Source: Acrasis kona (lineage: Eukaryota > Heterolobosea > Eutetramitea > Acrasida > Acrasidae). Taken from it: 38,198 bases of DNA. Below, in pieces: positions 9,857 to 21,197 of the stretch. The position numbers and the translations under genes were made by a program. Below the pieces are notes generated by a model. The model made no database searches and had not been told where the DNA came from. It worked only from the letters and a program-made list of their open reading frames with translations. How positions within the stretch are numbered: position 1 is the first letter of the stretch; each line of letters opens with the position of its first letter. Location of the stretch: positions 1 through 38,198 of the forward strand of contig JAOPGA020000702.1 of assembly GCA_026419775.2 (NCBI GenBank), read 5' to 3'.

Positions 9857-12800
9857 TTAATATTTAGTATGCCTCATGCATTTACTGACCAACTCTTGAC
9901 TCAAATCTATCAAAGCATGCATGTTGCTCTGATGATTTACTGGTTTTATAAAATCATCATTCAACTCTCCAGTTATAAAGTTAATCACATCAGCAAATAA
10001 CACGATAGCCTCTGTGGGAGTTTTCCCCAAACATATAATACCAATCAAACCTCTACTAAGACTATCTACAAGATGGAACAAACAACCAGTTTTTGTGCTC
10101 ATATCAAAACTAATTCCCTTTTGTCTACACAATGAAAAAAAGGCAGAATGCCTCCACGTCTTGAACTGTTCGTGCCTCATCAACCCGCTATAAACATAGC
10201 TCTTCTTCAACAACGAACCTCCATTTCTACTAACGTATTGTCCAGTGTGCTGATCCATGACGCCACCTGATATGTGATCAAACACTTGATGAAACAAACT
10301 AGAATTAGTCAAGTTCAAATTAATGTCTATTCCCCACAACTTTAATGCATTTTGGTTATTGATGTAAGCAATGTATTGAACACTAACATAACCACAAATC
10401 TGTTTTTGACTCAATATTCTACCGATAGACATGGATGCATCTCTGAGAGGTTCGTGAGGCACGCTACCTTGAGGAAATGCAGACCCCAGAGTACAAAATT
10501 GAGGAGAGATCAGTTGTTCTTGTATGGATAGAATATTGACCGTCCCATCTGGCTCTATAAACAAATTAGCCACCGGCGATCCGACTACATTTTGAGGCAC
10601 CGCCTCAATCACGCCTCCCATCCTCTTAAAGGCGTGCATGAAATCCATCCAATCCTTATATACATAATTACAAATCAATTTGATTTTACTACCAATGCCC
10701 TCGCGTAGTTCAAAGTACAATTTATCTTGCAAAATGGCCAAAAACTCGTCCATGTTGTTTTGAGACGCTAATTGCTCCATGATTTGAGTTCTGCCTTGTT
10801 CGCTCAAACATGTCACCTTTGACAAATCCAGCACTGCTGTTCCACGCCCCTCAAACTCATTATCTATTTTAATGAGCCATTGTTGGTACTCTGGGTACCT
10901 GATGATGGTTTTGGAGAGTTGTAACAGCAATTCTCTCTCGCTGTGAACGTCGTAGACGCCTGGCGGAGTGTTTAAATCGGCGGCTGCGAATATGCGCCTG
11001 CAGCCGCTCTTTGTGGAGTAGATAATGTTGGTGGATGGATCGGCGCCCATGACGGGCACTTGAAGAGCCACCGCTAGTCTGTAGTCGTCCTTGTTTTGAA
11101 CTCCTTGCACCATGTACACTTCTTCCTTGCCCATGATTAGCGTACGAATGTGTTTTAGAGTTCTTTCAGAGTTTAGTAAACTCCGAGATAGAGATGTGTG
11201 TTCGGTGTAACGATCGAAACTTTCTGGGTATACGAATCGAAATCTCTTTTCTGGATTGTTGATGCCGCATGTTAAAAGTATTTTGGCGACGTATTGAATG
11301 GCGTCGTCGCTTACTGGGAATGGACTCACGTAAATGACATCCACGAGATCGTCCATAAGGGCACATAACCGGAATAATTGTGCATTTTGTATGAATTGAA
11401 AACGTTCTTGAATGGATTTGCGTTGATGGACTTCGTAGGTGAGCGAGGGGACGTGGATGATTGTTCTTTTTTTTGTTTTGATGACGCTCCAATTCTCTCG
11501 GAAACGATCTTGTTTTTTCCTCCATTGTTGCTCGGCTGTTAATTGTCTTCTCTTTATTTCTCTTCTGGTGGCAAATAATTTTCGGCTTAAGCGCCAAGCC
11601 TTTTGTATAATAATTGCACTCTTGTTTTGCTCCTTCAAATATTTGTAGCGCTTTTGTGCCACGTACCTCCGCCATGTTTTTTGTATAGCCATCGCGGCTA
11701 ATTCTTTGCCGAATTTTCCTTGTTTGAAATTTACTTTGATGTTGCTCTGCCTTAGCTTTTTTGTATCCTGCATGAGGGTAATTAGAAGTGGTAATATGAA
11801 CGCGACTTACGCCAGTGAGGTCAATTAGACAAGCAAAAAGTTGTTGCACTGTAATGTAGGGTATCCCTTGTTCATCTTGTGCTAAGTCTGCCACTTTCCT
11901 TCCATCAACGTATCCAAGAGAGACTAGTTTGTAAAAATTTTGTAAGCTCTAAATGTTACTTACATCCGTACTCGCCGAGCATTTTTGTTATTTTCTGAAT
12001 TACAGTTAATATAGGTCCCCAAATGTAGTAGTATGTTCTCTGGAAAGACTCGAACTCTGGTGAATAAACAGGTCCTAACTTGTCCCTCACCACTATAGTA
12101 TGTGTACTGAACTCATCCATCAGGGCTTCGAAAGTTCTTTTTTGCGGAGATTCTTCCTTCTTTGCGTTAGCTAGCATAGCTGCAACCTCGGTTTGGTCTA
12201 TCCTCTTTAAATTTGATTCCTTGTTAGCGAAGATTGTAACATCGTTTTGTGCCCCAATTGCTATAACATTCACAACACTCTGTGCCTTTCTAACCATGTC
12301 CAATCTATCTTTTGATGAATTTACGTAAGGTGGATTTGTCACGTCTAATTTTAAAGCAGTAAAATCGTTTGAAAATTCTAATGTCTGTAACGGTCTCCTT
12401 ATGTTTTTTTCGAAATGTAAGTGCTTTTGTGCTGGCTTTGATGTAACAGAGAAGTCCAATAACTGGTCCATTTGTTTTGCGTCCTTAGGAGACTTTTCTA
12501 TGCTTATACTTTTAAGAAGACCGGCGCTCTTTCTACCGCTGCTTCTTCTAGAAGCAGGCCTTTGTTTTGGAATATTGAATTTTTCGATGACAGTCCTTCT
12601 CGCCTCCTCTTGACGATTTGAGTTCATTATAACTTGTAGGAGTCGTTCATTTTGAATCAACTCTTTATATGTTTTGGAACCTAACCCATGCTTTTTCGTA
12701 GTTGGTTCCTCTCTTAGCATAATGCGTTGTAAAGAGAACGTTGTTTGTAAAAATAGCGGAAATCTCGAGCATACGTGAAGCATCTGGGACATAAGATTGA

Positions 12801-12865
12801 ATGAGTTTTGGATGCTCATCAAATCCCAAGTAACGATTTGCGAAGGGTAGAGGACGCTCGCTCAT
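9857..12865 (-). CDS. IQCH: IQ motif-containing protein H (IQCH) orthologue
   Basis: Four exons join in frame: 12775-12865, 11964-12710, 11811-11923 and 9857-11767, giving about 953 aa. Human IQCH is about 1,027 aa. Introns are 64, 40 and 43 nt. Exon 3 to 4 fits without ambiguity; the first junction is the only acceptor found that keeps frame. Residues about 343-390 hold two IQ calmodulin-binding motifs (IQKTWRRYVAQKR and IQKAWRLSRKLFATRR). The C-terminal half contains the conserved ATP-grasp-like IQCH region (GADPSTNIIYSTKSG, KIDNEFEGRGTAVLDL, EGIGSKIKLICNYVYKDW). In animals IQCH acts with calmodulin in sperm and flagella. Its presence suggests a flagellate stage, though that is inference. 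It is divergent from another IQ protein gene. Confidence 0.85.
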
Positions 12866-13417
12866 AAAATAAATTCTTTAGAATTAAATCGTCTTGGACT
12901 CTGCGTTAAGAAAATTATAGATTCTAGCTCTATTTCAACCAATTACCATTGTCGATATTCTAACAACCTCAACAAAATCACTAATTATGTTTTCAAATCG
13001 TTTTTAGATGCCTGAAATCAAGACCAACAGAGCACTAGATAATACACACAACAGCGCTGAAGCTTAGGAGATCACATCAACTTATTTAAAACAAGTTCTA
13101 AACTACAATTGTTTTATATTCATTCGGTTTTCAAAGAACCTAACTAAAATTGGCATCTCCTCTTGACTCAGATCGAACTTCAATAGGATTCGTCAAGCGA
13201 ACTGGATTCGTTTTTAAAAAACAAAATATGACTTCTAAATAAAGTATTCTAAGATAAAACGATATGGAGACAAACCGTGTTGTTGTTATGAATACAACAA
13301 AGTGTTCTACGCTGAACGTATTACAAAACAAAAAATCTCTTTTTTCTAATTGGTGAGAAAACCCAATTTTGTAATTAATAATCCGATTTAGACAGTTGAC
13401 GTTGAAACGACAAACGT
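12866..13417. promoter_or_regulatory. Shared upstream region of two divergent IQ-protein genes
   Basis: A 552-bp AT-rich gap between the IQCH start (12865, minus) and the IQ-RCC1 start (13418, plus). No other gene was found. A minus-strand frame at 13140-13466 overlaps the IQ-RCC1 start and looks like a shadow. No canonical TATA was assigned. The head-to-head layout suggests a bidirectional promoter and co-expression, which is inference. Confidence 0.4.
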
Positions 13418-15620
13418 ATGGGCAATTCAAACTCATCGAAGAGGGAAAGTGTGAGAATTCGTTCAAACGTACGATCGAGCATAAGTATCAAAAAAACTAC
13501 ATCCCCATTCGACTCGGTATTGGAAGATGAATCAGAAGTGCCCTATTATCTAAAGCATTTGCAGCTAGAACAAGACGATGGGGCACCACAAGGTAGAAAA
13601 TCGATGATAGTGCGCACTCGATCGCCACAAAAAAGAGCATCAAGGTTCATTAAACAAATAATACTAAGCAAATCAGAGCTACTTCAGGAGATGGTTAGAA
13701 CAATGCAGACTGTTTATCGTTCAAATACTGCAAGAAAGCTGTTTTTAAGTGCCAAACTCCTTTCCTCAGTAATACACGCTGTCTATAGGTCGAACGCAAC
13801 TAGGATAAAACATCAGTTGGAAATGAAACGACTTTTCTACTTTCAAGTGATATCAAAAGCTGCAATCCAGCGAGTACGTTATAAAAGAGACAAGGAAAGA
13901 CTTTTAGCACTTCAATCCATAATTAGAGCCCAAAACATACGTAAAGATTACAACCAAAGGAGGTCTCGCATCGCTGTTATTCAAAACTGCATCAAAACAA
14001 GAATTATTGCAAAACATTTCAAATACCAAGTGAAAAGTGCAACACTTTTGCAATCACTGATAAGGGGAAGACTCTCTAGAAAATACATTCGAAATATGAT
14101 CCTCCTACAAAGTGCTGTACGTGGACACCTTGCCTTTCGTACGGCATTAAAAATGCTCAACTCTATTGAGCGAACGCAGGCGCTTATTCGTGGTTTGTGT
14201 GTATCCGTGTCCTATAGCTCGATACGCACGAGAGCAATTGTAAAAATAAAAAGGAAACAAAATAAAAAGTTCTCAGACATTAGCATTGTTGTGCCAACGT
14301 GTGCAGCAAATAGAGGAGTTGATCATAATCTATTTTCATTATTAAGAAAAAGAATCAATAGGCCGAGAAGGAAGAAGATTCTATTTTGTGGTGATAATAC
14401 CTACTCACAATTTGGTCACAGCAGTAATAATGCAGATCCAATTCAATGCAACTCATCATTGAGTCTGGCACTTGATAAATGGAAAATCATAAAAATTTCC
14501 ACAAGAGCAAGTACCTTGATCCTAACAGGTTCGAAACTCATTTTTCAACGTATCTAAGCAATTATAGATGATGGAATTGTGTATGGATGGGGAACCAATG
14601 GCTACGGAGAGTTGGGTTTCGACCATGCCAACATTGTAAAACAACCTAGAAAGATACACTTTGACCGCGTCGTTAGAGACGTTTCGGTTGGTAATGACCA
14701 CACTCTAGTTCTAACGGGTACGGTTTTCATTTTCTGTTCTATTATAACTTTAATTAGTGGATCGCAAAGTGTACTTGGGCTTCAATTGTTCATTTGTACA
14801 TTTGTCAGAGTTTGACTCCAAAGACATTGATAAAGTCTACGCAGGATACTCACATTATTGTTTATTATCGAAACAAGGCTCCGTATACATTTCAGCTGTC
14901 GCTCGAGTAGAAAATGATTTTGCATTTCTTAGTACCAGAGAATCCCGTAAGACGGCCCGACTGTCTCGTATGGCAAAAAAGAGGGACAAGACTGTTAACC
15001 TACAGGTACTCGGATTCAACTCTCCGATCGTTCAAATTGCCATTGGCAACAACCATGTCGTGGCTCTAGACGAACAAGGTCGCGTTTGGACATGGGGAGA
15101 CAAAAGACTAGGAAGATTGGGTCATGGTAGTTTTTCGTCAACTAACCGCCACGTGCCTTTGATTCAAAGGCGACCAAAAGTCGTTTCTAGTTTAGTTGGA
15201 TCTAAGATTGTAAATATACAGTGCGGAAGGGATTTCACTTTGGCTCTGGATGGTAAGTATTTTCATTTTACATTTTTTTTAACTTTTTCAGATGATGGAA
15301 ATGTATATGCTTGGGGAAGTAACTCAAAGGGACAACAAGGAGATTCAACTTTTACGAATAATGATGAACCACGAAGAATATGTGAAATTGAAAATGTTTC
15401 GTACATTAGTGCGGGTGATACACATTGCTTGGCTGTATGCGAGAATGGTAGATGTTATTCATGGGGAAACAATGAAACACAACAGTTGGGAATACTAAAC
15501 GAATGGGGAGATAACTTTGAGGAGAGGTCCCCGAAAGTGATTGAAATGATCCAAAACATTCCTATAATAGCAGCCGGTGCTGGCAGCACTCATAGTTATT
15601 TTGTAGCATATAAAGATTAA
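13418..15620 (+). CDS. IQ-motif and RCC1-repeat protein, probable N-myristoylation
   Basis: Four exons, 13418-14528, 14568-14717, 14758-15252 and 15292-15620, give about 694 aa. Introns are 39, 40 and 39 nt. The third is a multiple of three and could be read through, but it has GTAAGT...TTTTTCAG ends, and removing it restores LALDDDGNVYAWG, a normal RCC1 repeat. The N-terminus MGNSNSS fits the myristoylation pattern (Gly2, Ser6). Residues about 100-290 are a basic helical block with several IQ-like motifs (LQSIIRAQNIRK, LQSLIRGRLSRK, LQSAVRGHLAFR), implying calmodulin or light-chain binding. Residues about 326-690 are RCC1 blades (YGWGTNGYGELG, VWTWGDKRLGRLG, VYAWGSNSKGQQG, CYSWGNNETQQLG). 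The role is unknown; a membrane-tethered scaffold or GTPase regulator is plausible. Confidence 0.85.
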
Positions 15621-15695
15621 TTTATTACAATCCCTGTTGAAACATCTTGTCGGAGTCATTTCGGAGTGGAATAATTAATTACTGCGCACTCTCAC

Positions 15696-15703
15696 TATAA
15701 AAA
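15696..15703 (+). promoter_or_regulatory. TATA box of the quinone-oxidoreductase-like gene
   Basis: TATAAAAA lies about 45 bp before the ATG at 15749. A start site some 30 bp downstream of it would fall after the in-frame ATG at 15707, so this box argues for 15749 as the true start. Confidence 0.55.
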
Positions 15704-15748
15704 GACTTGTTAAATGTCGTCAAATTCAAAAAAGAACAGAATCAAAGC

Positions 15749-16870
15749 ATGAAGCTATCAATACTGTGCTTAACACTAATTGCAACCTTTGCCTTTGCTT
15801 CAAGAATGCTTTCTTCTGTAAAGATTGATGGCAAAATGACTGCGTACGCATTAGAAGAGGCTGGTGGAAACGACAAGTTCCAAAGAGTAGAATTGGATAT
15901 TCCAACACCCGGTGACAGAGATGTTCTTGTTAGAAATTATGCAAGTGCCACGAATCCCGTAGATTCTTTCATGAGGTCAACATTCGGTGCAGCAATGGGT
16001 GTTACTCCTCCTGGCAAATATCTAACCATTGGATATGATGCTGCAGGTATCGTACAATCTGTTGGGGCTAAAGTTAGAAACTTCAAAAAAGGTGATCACG
16101 TCTACTTCGCAGGTGATGTTACCAGGAATGGAACTTTTGCTGAATACACCGTGGTAGATGAGAGAATTGTTGGAAGAAAACCAGAATCACTAAGTTGGGA
16201 AGAGTCTGCTGCTATGCCATTAGTTACTGCAACAGCGATGGAGGCCCTTTACGAGTCACTCGCCATAACAGAAGACAAAGTTTTGAACAGAAACAAAACA
16301 TTATTGATCATCAATGGAGCAGGAGGAGTTGGTAGTATCGCGATCCAAATCGCCAAAAAGCTATTGGGTCTAACAGTCATCGCCACTGCTTCAAGAGAGG
16401 AGACTGCAACCTATTGTAAGAAACTTGGAGCTGATTTCATCATCAACCACAGAAAAAATCTTCAAGAGCAATTGGAGGCACTGCCACTAAAATCCAAAAC
16501 AGTTGAATACATTTTCGCAGCCCACGACCCTACTGAATATTTTAATACATTCCCAAACTTGCTAAGCCCTTTAGGAAAGGTTGTTTCCATCATGGCTCCA
16601 TCTAAACCACTTGATATTGCTCCATTTATGAGCAAAAGGTTGAGTTTCATCTTTGAGCTCATGTTTACTCGCTCGAGATTAGGAGTGGAGCCAGAGAAAC
16701 AAGGAGCGCTCTTAAACAAGGCGAGCAAAATGTTTGATCAAAAGGTTTTCGTCAGCACTGTCAGCAATGTTTACACCTTCGATTTAACTGGCCTAAGAGA
16801 GGCTATGGAATTACAAGACTCAAGATCAGGAACAGGAAAGAATGTTCTTTGTTGGCCAAAAACTCATTAA
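15749..16870 (+). CDS. MDR-family quinone oxidoreductase-like enzyme with N-terminal signal peptide
   Basis: A single-exon enzyme of about 373 aa counted from the ATG at 15749, preferred over 15707 because of the TATA position. The start MKLSILCLTLIATFAFA is a good signal peptide. The remainder is a zinc-free MDR reductase: an N-terminal GroES-like fold with GYDAAGIV and a G-DHVYF loop, then a Rossmann domain with INGAGGVGSIAIQIAK. The family (zinc-binding-ADH-like/quinone oxidoreductase, TIGR02817-like) reduces quinones or alpha,beta-unsaturated carbonyls with NADPH. No zinc-ligand cysteines are present. A secretory signal is unusual because these enzymes are normally cytosolic. It may be luminal (ER, vacuole) or the leader may be organellar. 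No retention signal is seen at the end (WPKTH). Confidence 0.85.
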   Translation: MKLSILCLTLIATFAFASRMLSSVKIDGKMTAYALEEAGGNDKFQRVELDIPTPGDRDVLVRNYASATNPVDSFMRSTFGAAMGVTPPGKYLTIGYDAAGIVQSVGAKVRNFKKGDHVYFAGDVTRNGTFAEYTVVDERIVGRKPESLSWEESAAMPLVTATAMEALYESLAITEDKVLNRNKTLLIINGAGGVGSIAIQIAKKLLGLTVIATASREETATYCKKLGADFIINHRKNLQEQLEALPLKSKTVEYIFAAHDPTEYFNTFPNLLSPLGKVVSIMAPSKPLDIAPFMSKRLSFIFELMFTRSRLGVEPEKQGALLNKASKMFDQKVFVSTVSNVYTFDLTGLREAMELQDSRSGTGKNVLCWPKTH

Positions 16871-17101
16871 ACAAATATTTTATAAATTTTTAATTATTCA
16901 TGAATACCGGATAATTCTTTGAAATAACTGTCACTTGATTTTGCATGTACAAACTAGTAAAACAACCGTTATTCCTCCAAATCAGGTTTTGATTGATTGG
17001 ATGTATCTTTTACAACTAGATCTATTGGTGCAAAATCGTTTTTGCATTCAACACGGATTATTCAATCAAAACAATCTCTCAACAATCCTGGAAAAAAAAA
17101 C

Positions 17102-17989
17102 ATGGTGTCCATAGTGAAGAGGATACCCTTCTTCATCGCATTTATTGTTAGTCTGTGTATTTCTCAAAGCGTTGAGGCACAGATACGCATCAAGAATGCT
17201 GCGGACACACTCCTAGACATGGACACAGTAGATGAGTTTGCGATATCTACGTCGTTTATTACTCTTGGATACGTCATGCTTTACTTCTGCGTCAGTGGCT
17301 TGCTGGAGTACACTAACCCAACTCCAAAGACACCAAAGCGTATGAAGTGGATAAAGAAGGAGATAAGACTAGGAGTTTTTGCCCTTATTGCTGACGTGAC
17401 ATATGCAGGACTTTGGCTATGGCTAGTAGACAGACATACGCCTTACTATGGATATTACAATACACACGAGTTCACAGCATGGTCCCTCCTAATGAACGTG
17501 TTGACGTACTTATTCGTGTTTGACACATGGTTCTATTGGACACACAGGTTCCTACATCAAAAGTGGTGGTGGAAGAACGTACATGTAGTTCATCACAAGT
17601 TCATGAAGCCAAGTGCCTTTGCCCAAGATGCTGTACATCCATTCGAAGCTGTTTTCCAGGGACCAATGGGTCACCATCTAGTCTCGCTAGTTTACCCCAT
17701 GCACCCAATTGTCATGGCTGTTATGGGTGCTGGAACAGCAATATACGCCTCTGCTGCCCATGATGGACGCGCAGGAGATTTGAACGACCATAATAAGCAT
17801 CATACATTCATGAATGTTAATTTTGGTCTGTATTGGGGAGTCTGGGACTATATTTGTGGAACTCGCTACGACGCCAAAAAGAGACCAGCTTACAAGAAAA
17901 TTCAAGAAGAGTATGAAAAATTGACACCAAATCAAGATTTGATAGATGGTGGTGTAGATGCTCTTGAATGTGTAGATAAGCAAGATTAA
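17102..17989 (+). CDS. Membrane fatty acid hydroxylase / sterol desaturase family enzyme
   Basis: The frame extends to 16997 without an ATG; the first ATG, 17102, gives 295 aa beginning with a hydrophobic signal or anchor (VKRIPFFIAFIVSLC). Further membrane segments lie at about residues 50-70, 90-110 and 130-145. The three diiron histidine boxes of the family are present: HRFLH (about 148-152), HVVHH (161-165) and HNKHH (230-234). These enzymes are ER membrane, O2- and electron-donor-dependent oxidases such as C-4 sterol methyl oxidase, C-5 sterol desaturase or alkane/fatty-acid hydroxylases. The substrate cannot be read from sequence. It follows the oxidoreductase gene by about 230 bp in the same direction; no functional link is evident. 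Confidence 0.87.
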   Translation: MVSIVKRIPFFIAFIVSLCISQSVEAQIRIKNAADTLLDMDTVDEFAISTSFITLGYVMLYFCVSGLLEYTNPTPKTPKRMKWIKKEIRLGVFALIADVTYAGLWLWLVDRHTPYYGYYNTHEFTAWSLLMNVLTYLFVFDTWFYWTHRFLHQKWWWKNVHVVHHKFMKPSAFAQDAVHPFEAVFQGPMGHHLVSLVYPMHPIVMAVMGAGTAIYASAAHDGRAGDLNDHNKHHTFMNVNFGLYWGVWDYICGTRYDAKKRPAYKKIQEEYEKLTPNQDLIDGGVDALECVDKQD

Positions 17990-18247
17990 ATCATACTTTG
18001 TACTTATAGTTTTAGTATACTGTCCTCAAATATAACCACATAATATTTGGCTTGTTTCTTTTCATATTCGTGCAATTGTTTCTTCTCCTAATCTTTGGTA
18101 TTTCACATTCCGATGTACTCGTTGCGCATGTCCTCCGATGTTCGTCTGTTCTGAATAGTTGATTTATGGTTGTTTATTACAAATACACTAAATACTATCG
18201 TGTTTCGATTTTTGTAGAACAATATGTAACAATTATCCGAACATAAT

Positions 18248-18327
18248 GGCGATATGGCCGAGTGGTCTAAGGCGCTGGATTTAGGCTCCAGTCCGAGAGG
18301 GCGTGGGTTCAAACCCCACTGTCGTCA
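18248..18327 (+). tRNA. tRNA-Leu(TAG)
   Basis: Acceptor stem GGCGATA/TGTCGTC plus discriminator A; D-arm TGGCCGAGTGGTCTAAGGC; anticodon stem CTGGA/TCCAG with loop TTTAGGC, anticodon TAG reading CTA. A class II variable arm (about TCCGAGAGGGC) is followed by the T-arm GTGGG-TTCAAAC-CCCAC. No intron. A T5 terminator follows at 18329-18333. The long variable arm and the G/A-rich D-loop are typical of eukaryotic tRNA-Leu. Confidence 0.95.
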
Positions 18328-18328
18328 A

Positions 18329-18333
18329 TTTTT
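18329..18333 (+). terminator. Pol III T5 terminator of tRNA-Leu
   Basis: A run of five T residues begins two bases after the tRNA 3' end. Confidence 0.7.
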
Positions 18334-18824
18334 AAGCATATACTTCGAAAGATTTTTGGAGAGGTCTATCTGAGGTACATATCAAACCTAATTTCAGGAA
18401 AACGAACAAAGAGACAAGTTATATTTTATACCAAACAATCTAGTATTGTCACGTGTAAGATAACGTTCGCGATTGTTCAACTCTTAGTGCTTTGCAGTTT
18501 AATTTGCTCAGTTCCAACATCTGTAATAGCAAACAAGTAAGGAAAAGAATGTTACACGCTATATTTTTTTAATATGGTCTACCTAAACGATGACCCGAAT
18601 GAAAATATAAGACTTGGTTGACGTCAAAAATATAGTTGATTTAAACTCTTGATTCAATAAAACAATTCGTATGTAAGCACTTAAATTAATTACTAGAGAT
18701 TAAAATTCAACTCTTGGCGGTTTGTTAACTAGGGGTCTTAAATTTTTGGAATCAAAACATTTTTAAAGCTGTGATTTTCAAAACAGTCAGTTATTTATTT
18801 TCTATATTCCGACATCCTCCAACC
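18334..18824. other. Intergenic region, nothing recognised
   Basis: AT-rich sequence with no open frame of note, no tRNA and no clear repeat. It probably contains the left (3') end of the transposon to the right, but no terminal CACTA or inverted repeat could be identified. Confidence 0.4.
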
Positions 18825-19022
18825 TTATAGCATATACTTGTGAGATCTCAGTAGAGGGGTCAATACCCACATTCCCCTATGGTCCTCAAGTCCAATGCAT
18901 TGCGATTCTACCGATTTCAACCTGATGGTCCTTTTGAGCCCAAACAAACCATTATTGCCAAGTTTCAATGACTTTGCTTCTACGTCCAGAGTGACCTTAT
19001 TGAACATGATGGTGCATATCAT
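18825..19022 (-). pseudogene. Possible C-terminal remnant of the tnp2-family transposase
   Basis: A 65-codon frame directly follows the stop of the transposase gene on the same strand, in another frame. The peptide (KSLKLGNNGLFGLKRTIRL...) has ordinary coding composition but no recognised motif. It may be the displaced end of the transposase or an unrelated frame. Confidence 0.25.
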
Positions 19023-19032
19023 GACATGGCTT

Positions 19033-21085
19033 TCAAATGTTTAGTAAACAGTGGTTGAAACCTTCAAAAACAAAACAATTATAGGCCCAGAGAGGACCTT
19101 GTAAAATGACGCAGTCTACCAGGTGAACAATGTTGTGTATGTTCATTGTACAATTTAGTTCACCATAAAGATTCTAAAAGTAAGATGACATGTAGTTGAA
19201 AGACTTACTGTGAACTTCATAACAAATAGGTCCAACTTTACTTGAATGCCATCCAAATCCGTTTGTTTGATCTCTGTGGACAAGAGCGTACGCAAAGAGC
19301 CTACTAAAAGTTGAAGATGATTATAATAGTCTTTGCTCATGAATTGTTCAAGAAGTGGAGTCAAATATAACAAGAATATAAGACACTCTGATGCCTAATT
19401 GTAAGTAGTCACTGGCAACTTTTATCATACCTTCCAATATGCACCATGATCTATTATAGATCGCACCTTTCGATGAAACAAGCCAACAATTTTTTGCACA
19501 CAGAGAAGCTGGTCAAACTTGACCCAATTACCTGTTGGCAATCCTCCTAGATTTGATGGCTTGGACCATATCTTTGTCATCTTTTTACAAAACCCATAAT
19601 CATATGCATAATGTCAATGGATTGGCACGTAGTCATCTCCCAATAAGGTAGTTGGTTCAGAATAGGAACATCAAGAATACCATGATACACACAGTCTTTG
19701 CCAACATGATCACCAATTTTCCTGTAATCTTCATTAACGTCCTCTTGAGTTCGTACCTTGAAGCATGTGCTGTCAACTTCACCATCTTGTAATAGAAAAG
19801 GAAAAACAACTTTTGTGCCATGGACAACTCCAGGATGCCCACAAATTGAACAACCACTTTTGCCGTTAAAATTCTTCATACAAAAAACACCCGCTTTTGC
19901 AGGAAGATCACAAGAGATATTTACAAGTCGAACACGAAGATTAATGATTCTGTTCTTTCGATGCAGTTGAATTCCATTATCTAAACGAAGAAGATCATCA
20001 ACCAACGGTTTTAAAAACACATTAAAGTCCGGTTTCCCTTTCCCAAAGTACATGCCACACATTATAATGTTTGATGCCTTGATTCGTTCGGATGGGCTCA
20101 TCTCGTTTATGCTTAAATAAATGGGCCAGCAATTCCATTTCGATGCCTTATAGGGGCTGACGCCGTCTGTATTCATTGTCACACTCAAACCACCTTCAAT
20201 TTTGCTCAAACTACCCATGATTTTATTGTAGGCTGACCCACTATAGATGTCGTCAATTATACCATTTGTATGCTTGTACATTGTTCTAAAATACTGACAC
20301 CTCTCCCAAAATTCATCATTTGCTGCTTGTTTCAAGAGAACTTCCGATGGGTCCTTGAACAAGAAGTAGTCTTTTAAAATTGCTCCACATACACACTTCT
20401 CCGAGCAAGACTTGGATGTACTTGTGCTGGATCGCTTTATTGATTTCTTGCACTTTGCACACATGTAGTATCTGTCCATATCACAAAGAGTGTTCTTAAA
20501 ATACTTTGTGAACATGTACTTGGTTTTGGGAAGGTTAGAGCCGGGAGGAAGGAATACTTCAAGAACAGCAAGAAGAAGATTAATGTTGTTAAAAGGAAGC
20601 GACAATCGATGCAATAAGAAGATAAGAATTGTCATCGCTGTGTAAAGTGTAACCTTGCTGCCCGGGTATAAAGGTTTTGTCAAATCTTTATCCTCATCAT
20701 CAAATTGAATGTGAGGTACATATAGTTCACTCTCTTCATCAGTAATCAGACTCTTAAGTTGCTTAACAATCTCTTCAAAATCAACTTCCTCTTCATCAAA
20801 GTGTCTTTCGTGAAAATTCTCATCTTCATGTTTGTCTTGATGGTGTCCTTCATCGTAGCTCTCACTTAATCCTCCGATCTCAGTATTCACTGGAGATTGT
20901 CCACCTACATCCATTACATCACAAAATGTTATTGTTACTGTCAAATACATATTCTCTTACCATTGATTGTTTCCACAAAGATCCAAACGTGGCGGCGGTA
21001 CATTGTCTTCACATTGTTTCACAGCATCCTCTTTCCTAATTTCGTTCACCTCAACGTCTCTAGCATAGGGTATATTGCCAGACAT
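19033..21085 (-). CDS. tnp2-family transposase (CACTA/Plavaka-like), frameshifted
   Basis: The main frame runs from 20914 to about 19589. It shows a Cys cluster (CAKCKK...CSEKCVC) and the family core: NTDGVSPYKAS, then W-P-I-Y-L-S-I-N-E, then MYFGKGKPDFNVFLKPLVDDL. CSICG and the CQSIDIMHM acidic-His motif follow. After GFVK, the frame shifts by one at an A5 run (19580s) and continues KMTKIWSKPSNLGG. Two further introns of 36 nt (19395-19430) and 35 nt (19174-19208) lead to the typical ending, with N-I-H-N-I-V-H-L and GPLWAYNCFVFEG, stopping at 19033-19035. An upstream exon probably begins at ATG 21085 or 21178, but its junction is unresolved. The product moves DNA transposons by a DDE mechanism. 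A missing A would make this copy defective unless it is a sequencing error. Confidence 0.7.
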
Positions 21086-21197
21086 GATGACTTTGAATAT
21101 GTTATTGATATTCTTCACCTTCCTCTTGGTTGTCAGTCCACCATTCTTCTTCATTTTCTTGATATTTGTGGAAGTCAACTCAAATCAACACAGCTAC

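Noticed and set aside
11166-11894. 242-codon minus-strand frame inside IQCH
   Set aside because: Only its first 27 codons are real (exon 3); the rest is out of frame relative to exon 4.
11948-11963. A 15-nt intron (GTAAGTAACATTTAG) in IQCH
   Set aside because: It does not keep frame; the 40-nt intron 11924-11963 does and restores a sensible protein.
13140-13466. Minus-strand frame overlapping the start of the IQ-RCC1 gene
   Set aside because: Overlaps a well-supported coding start and has no motif.
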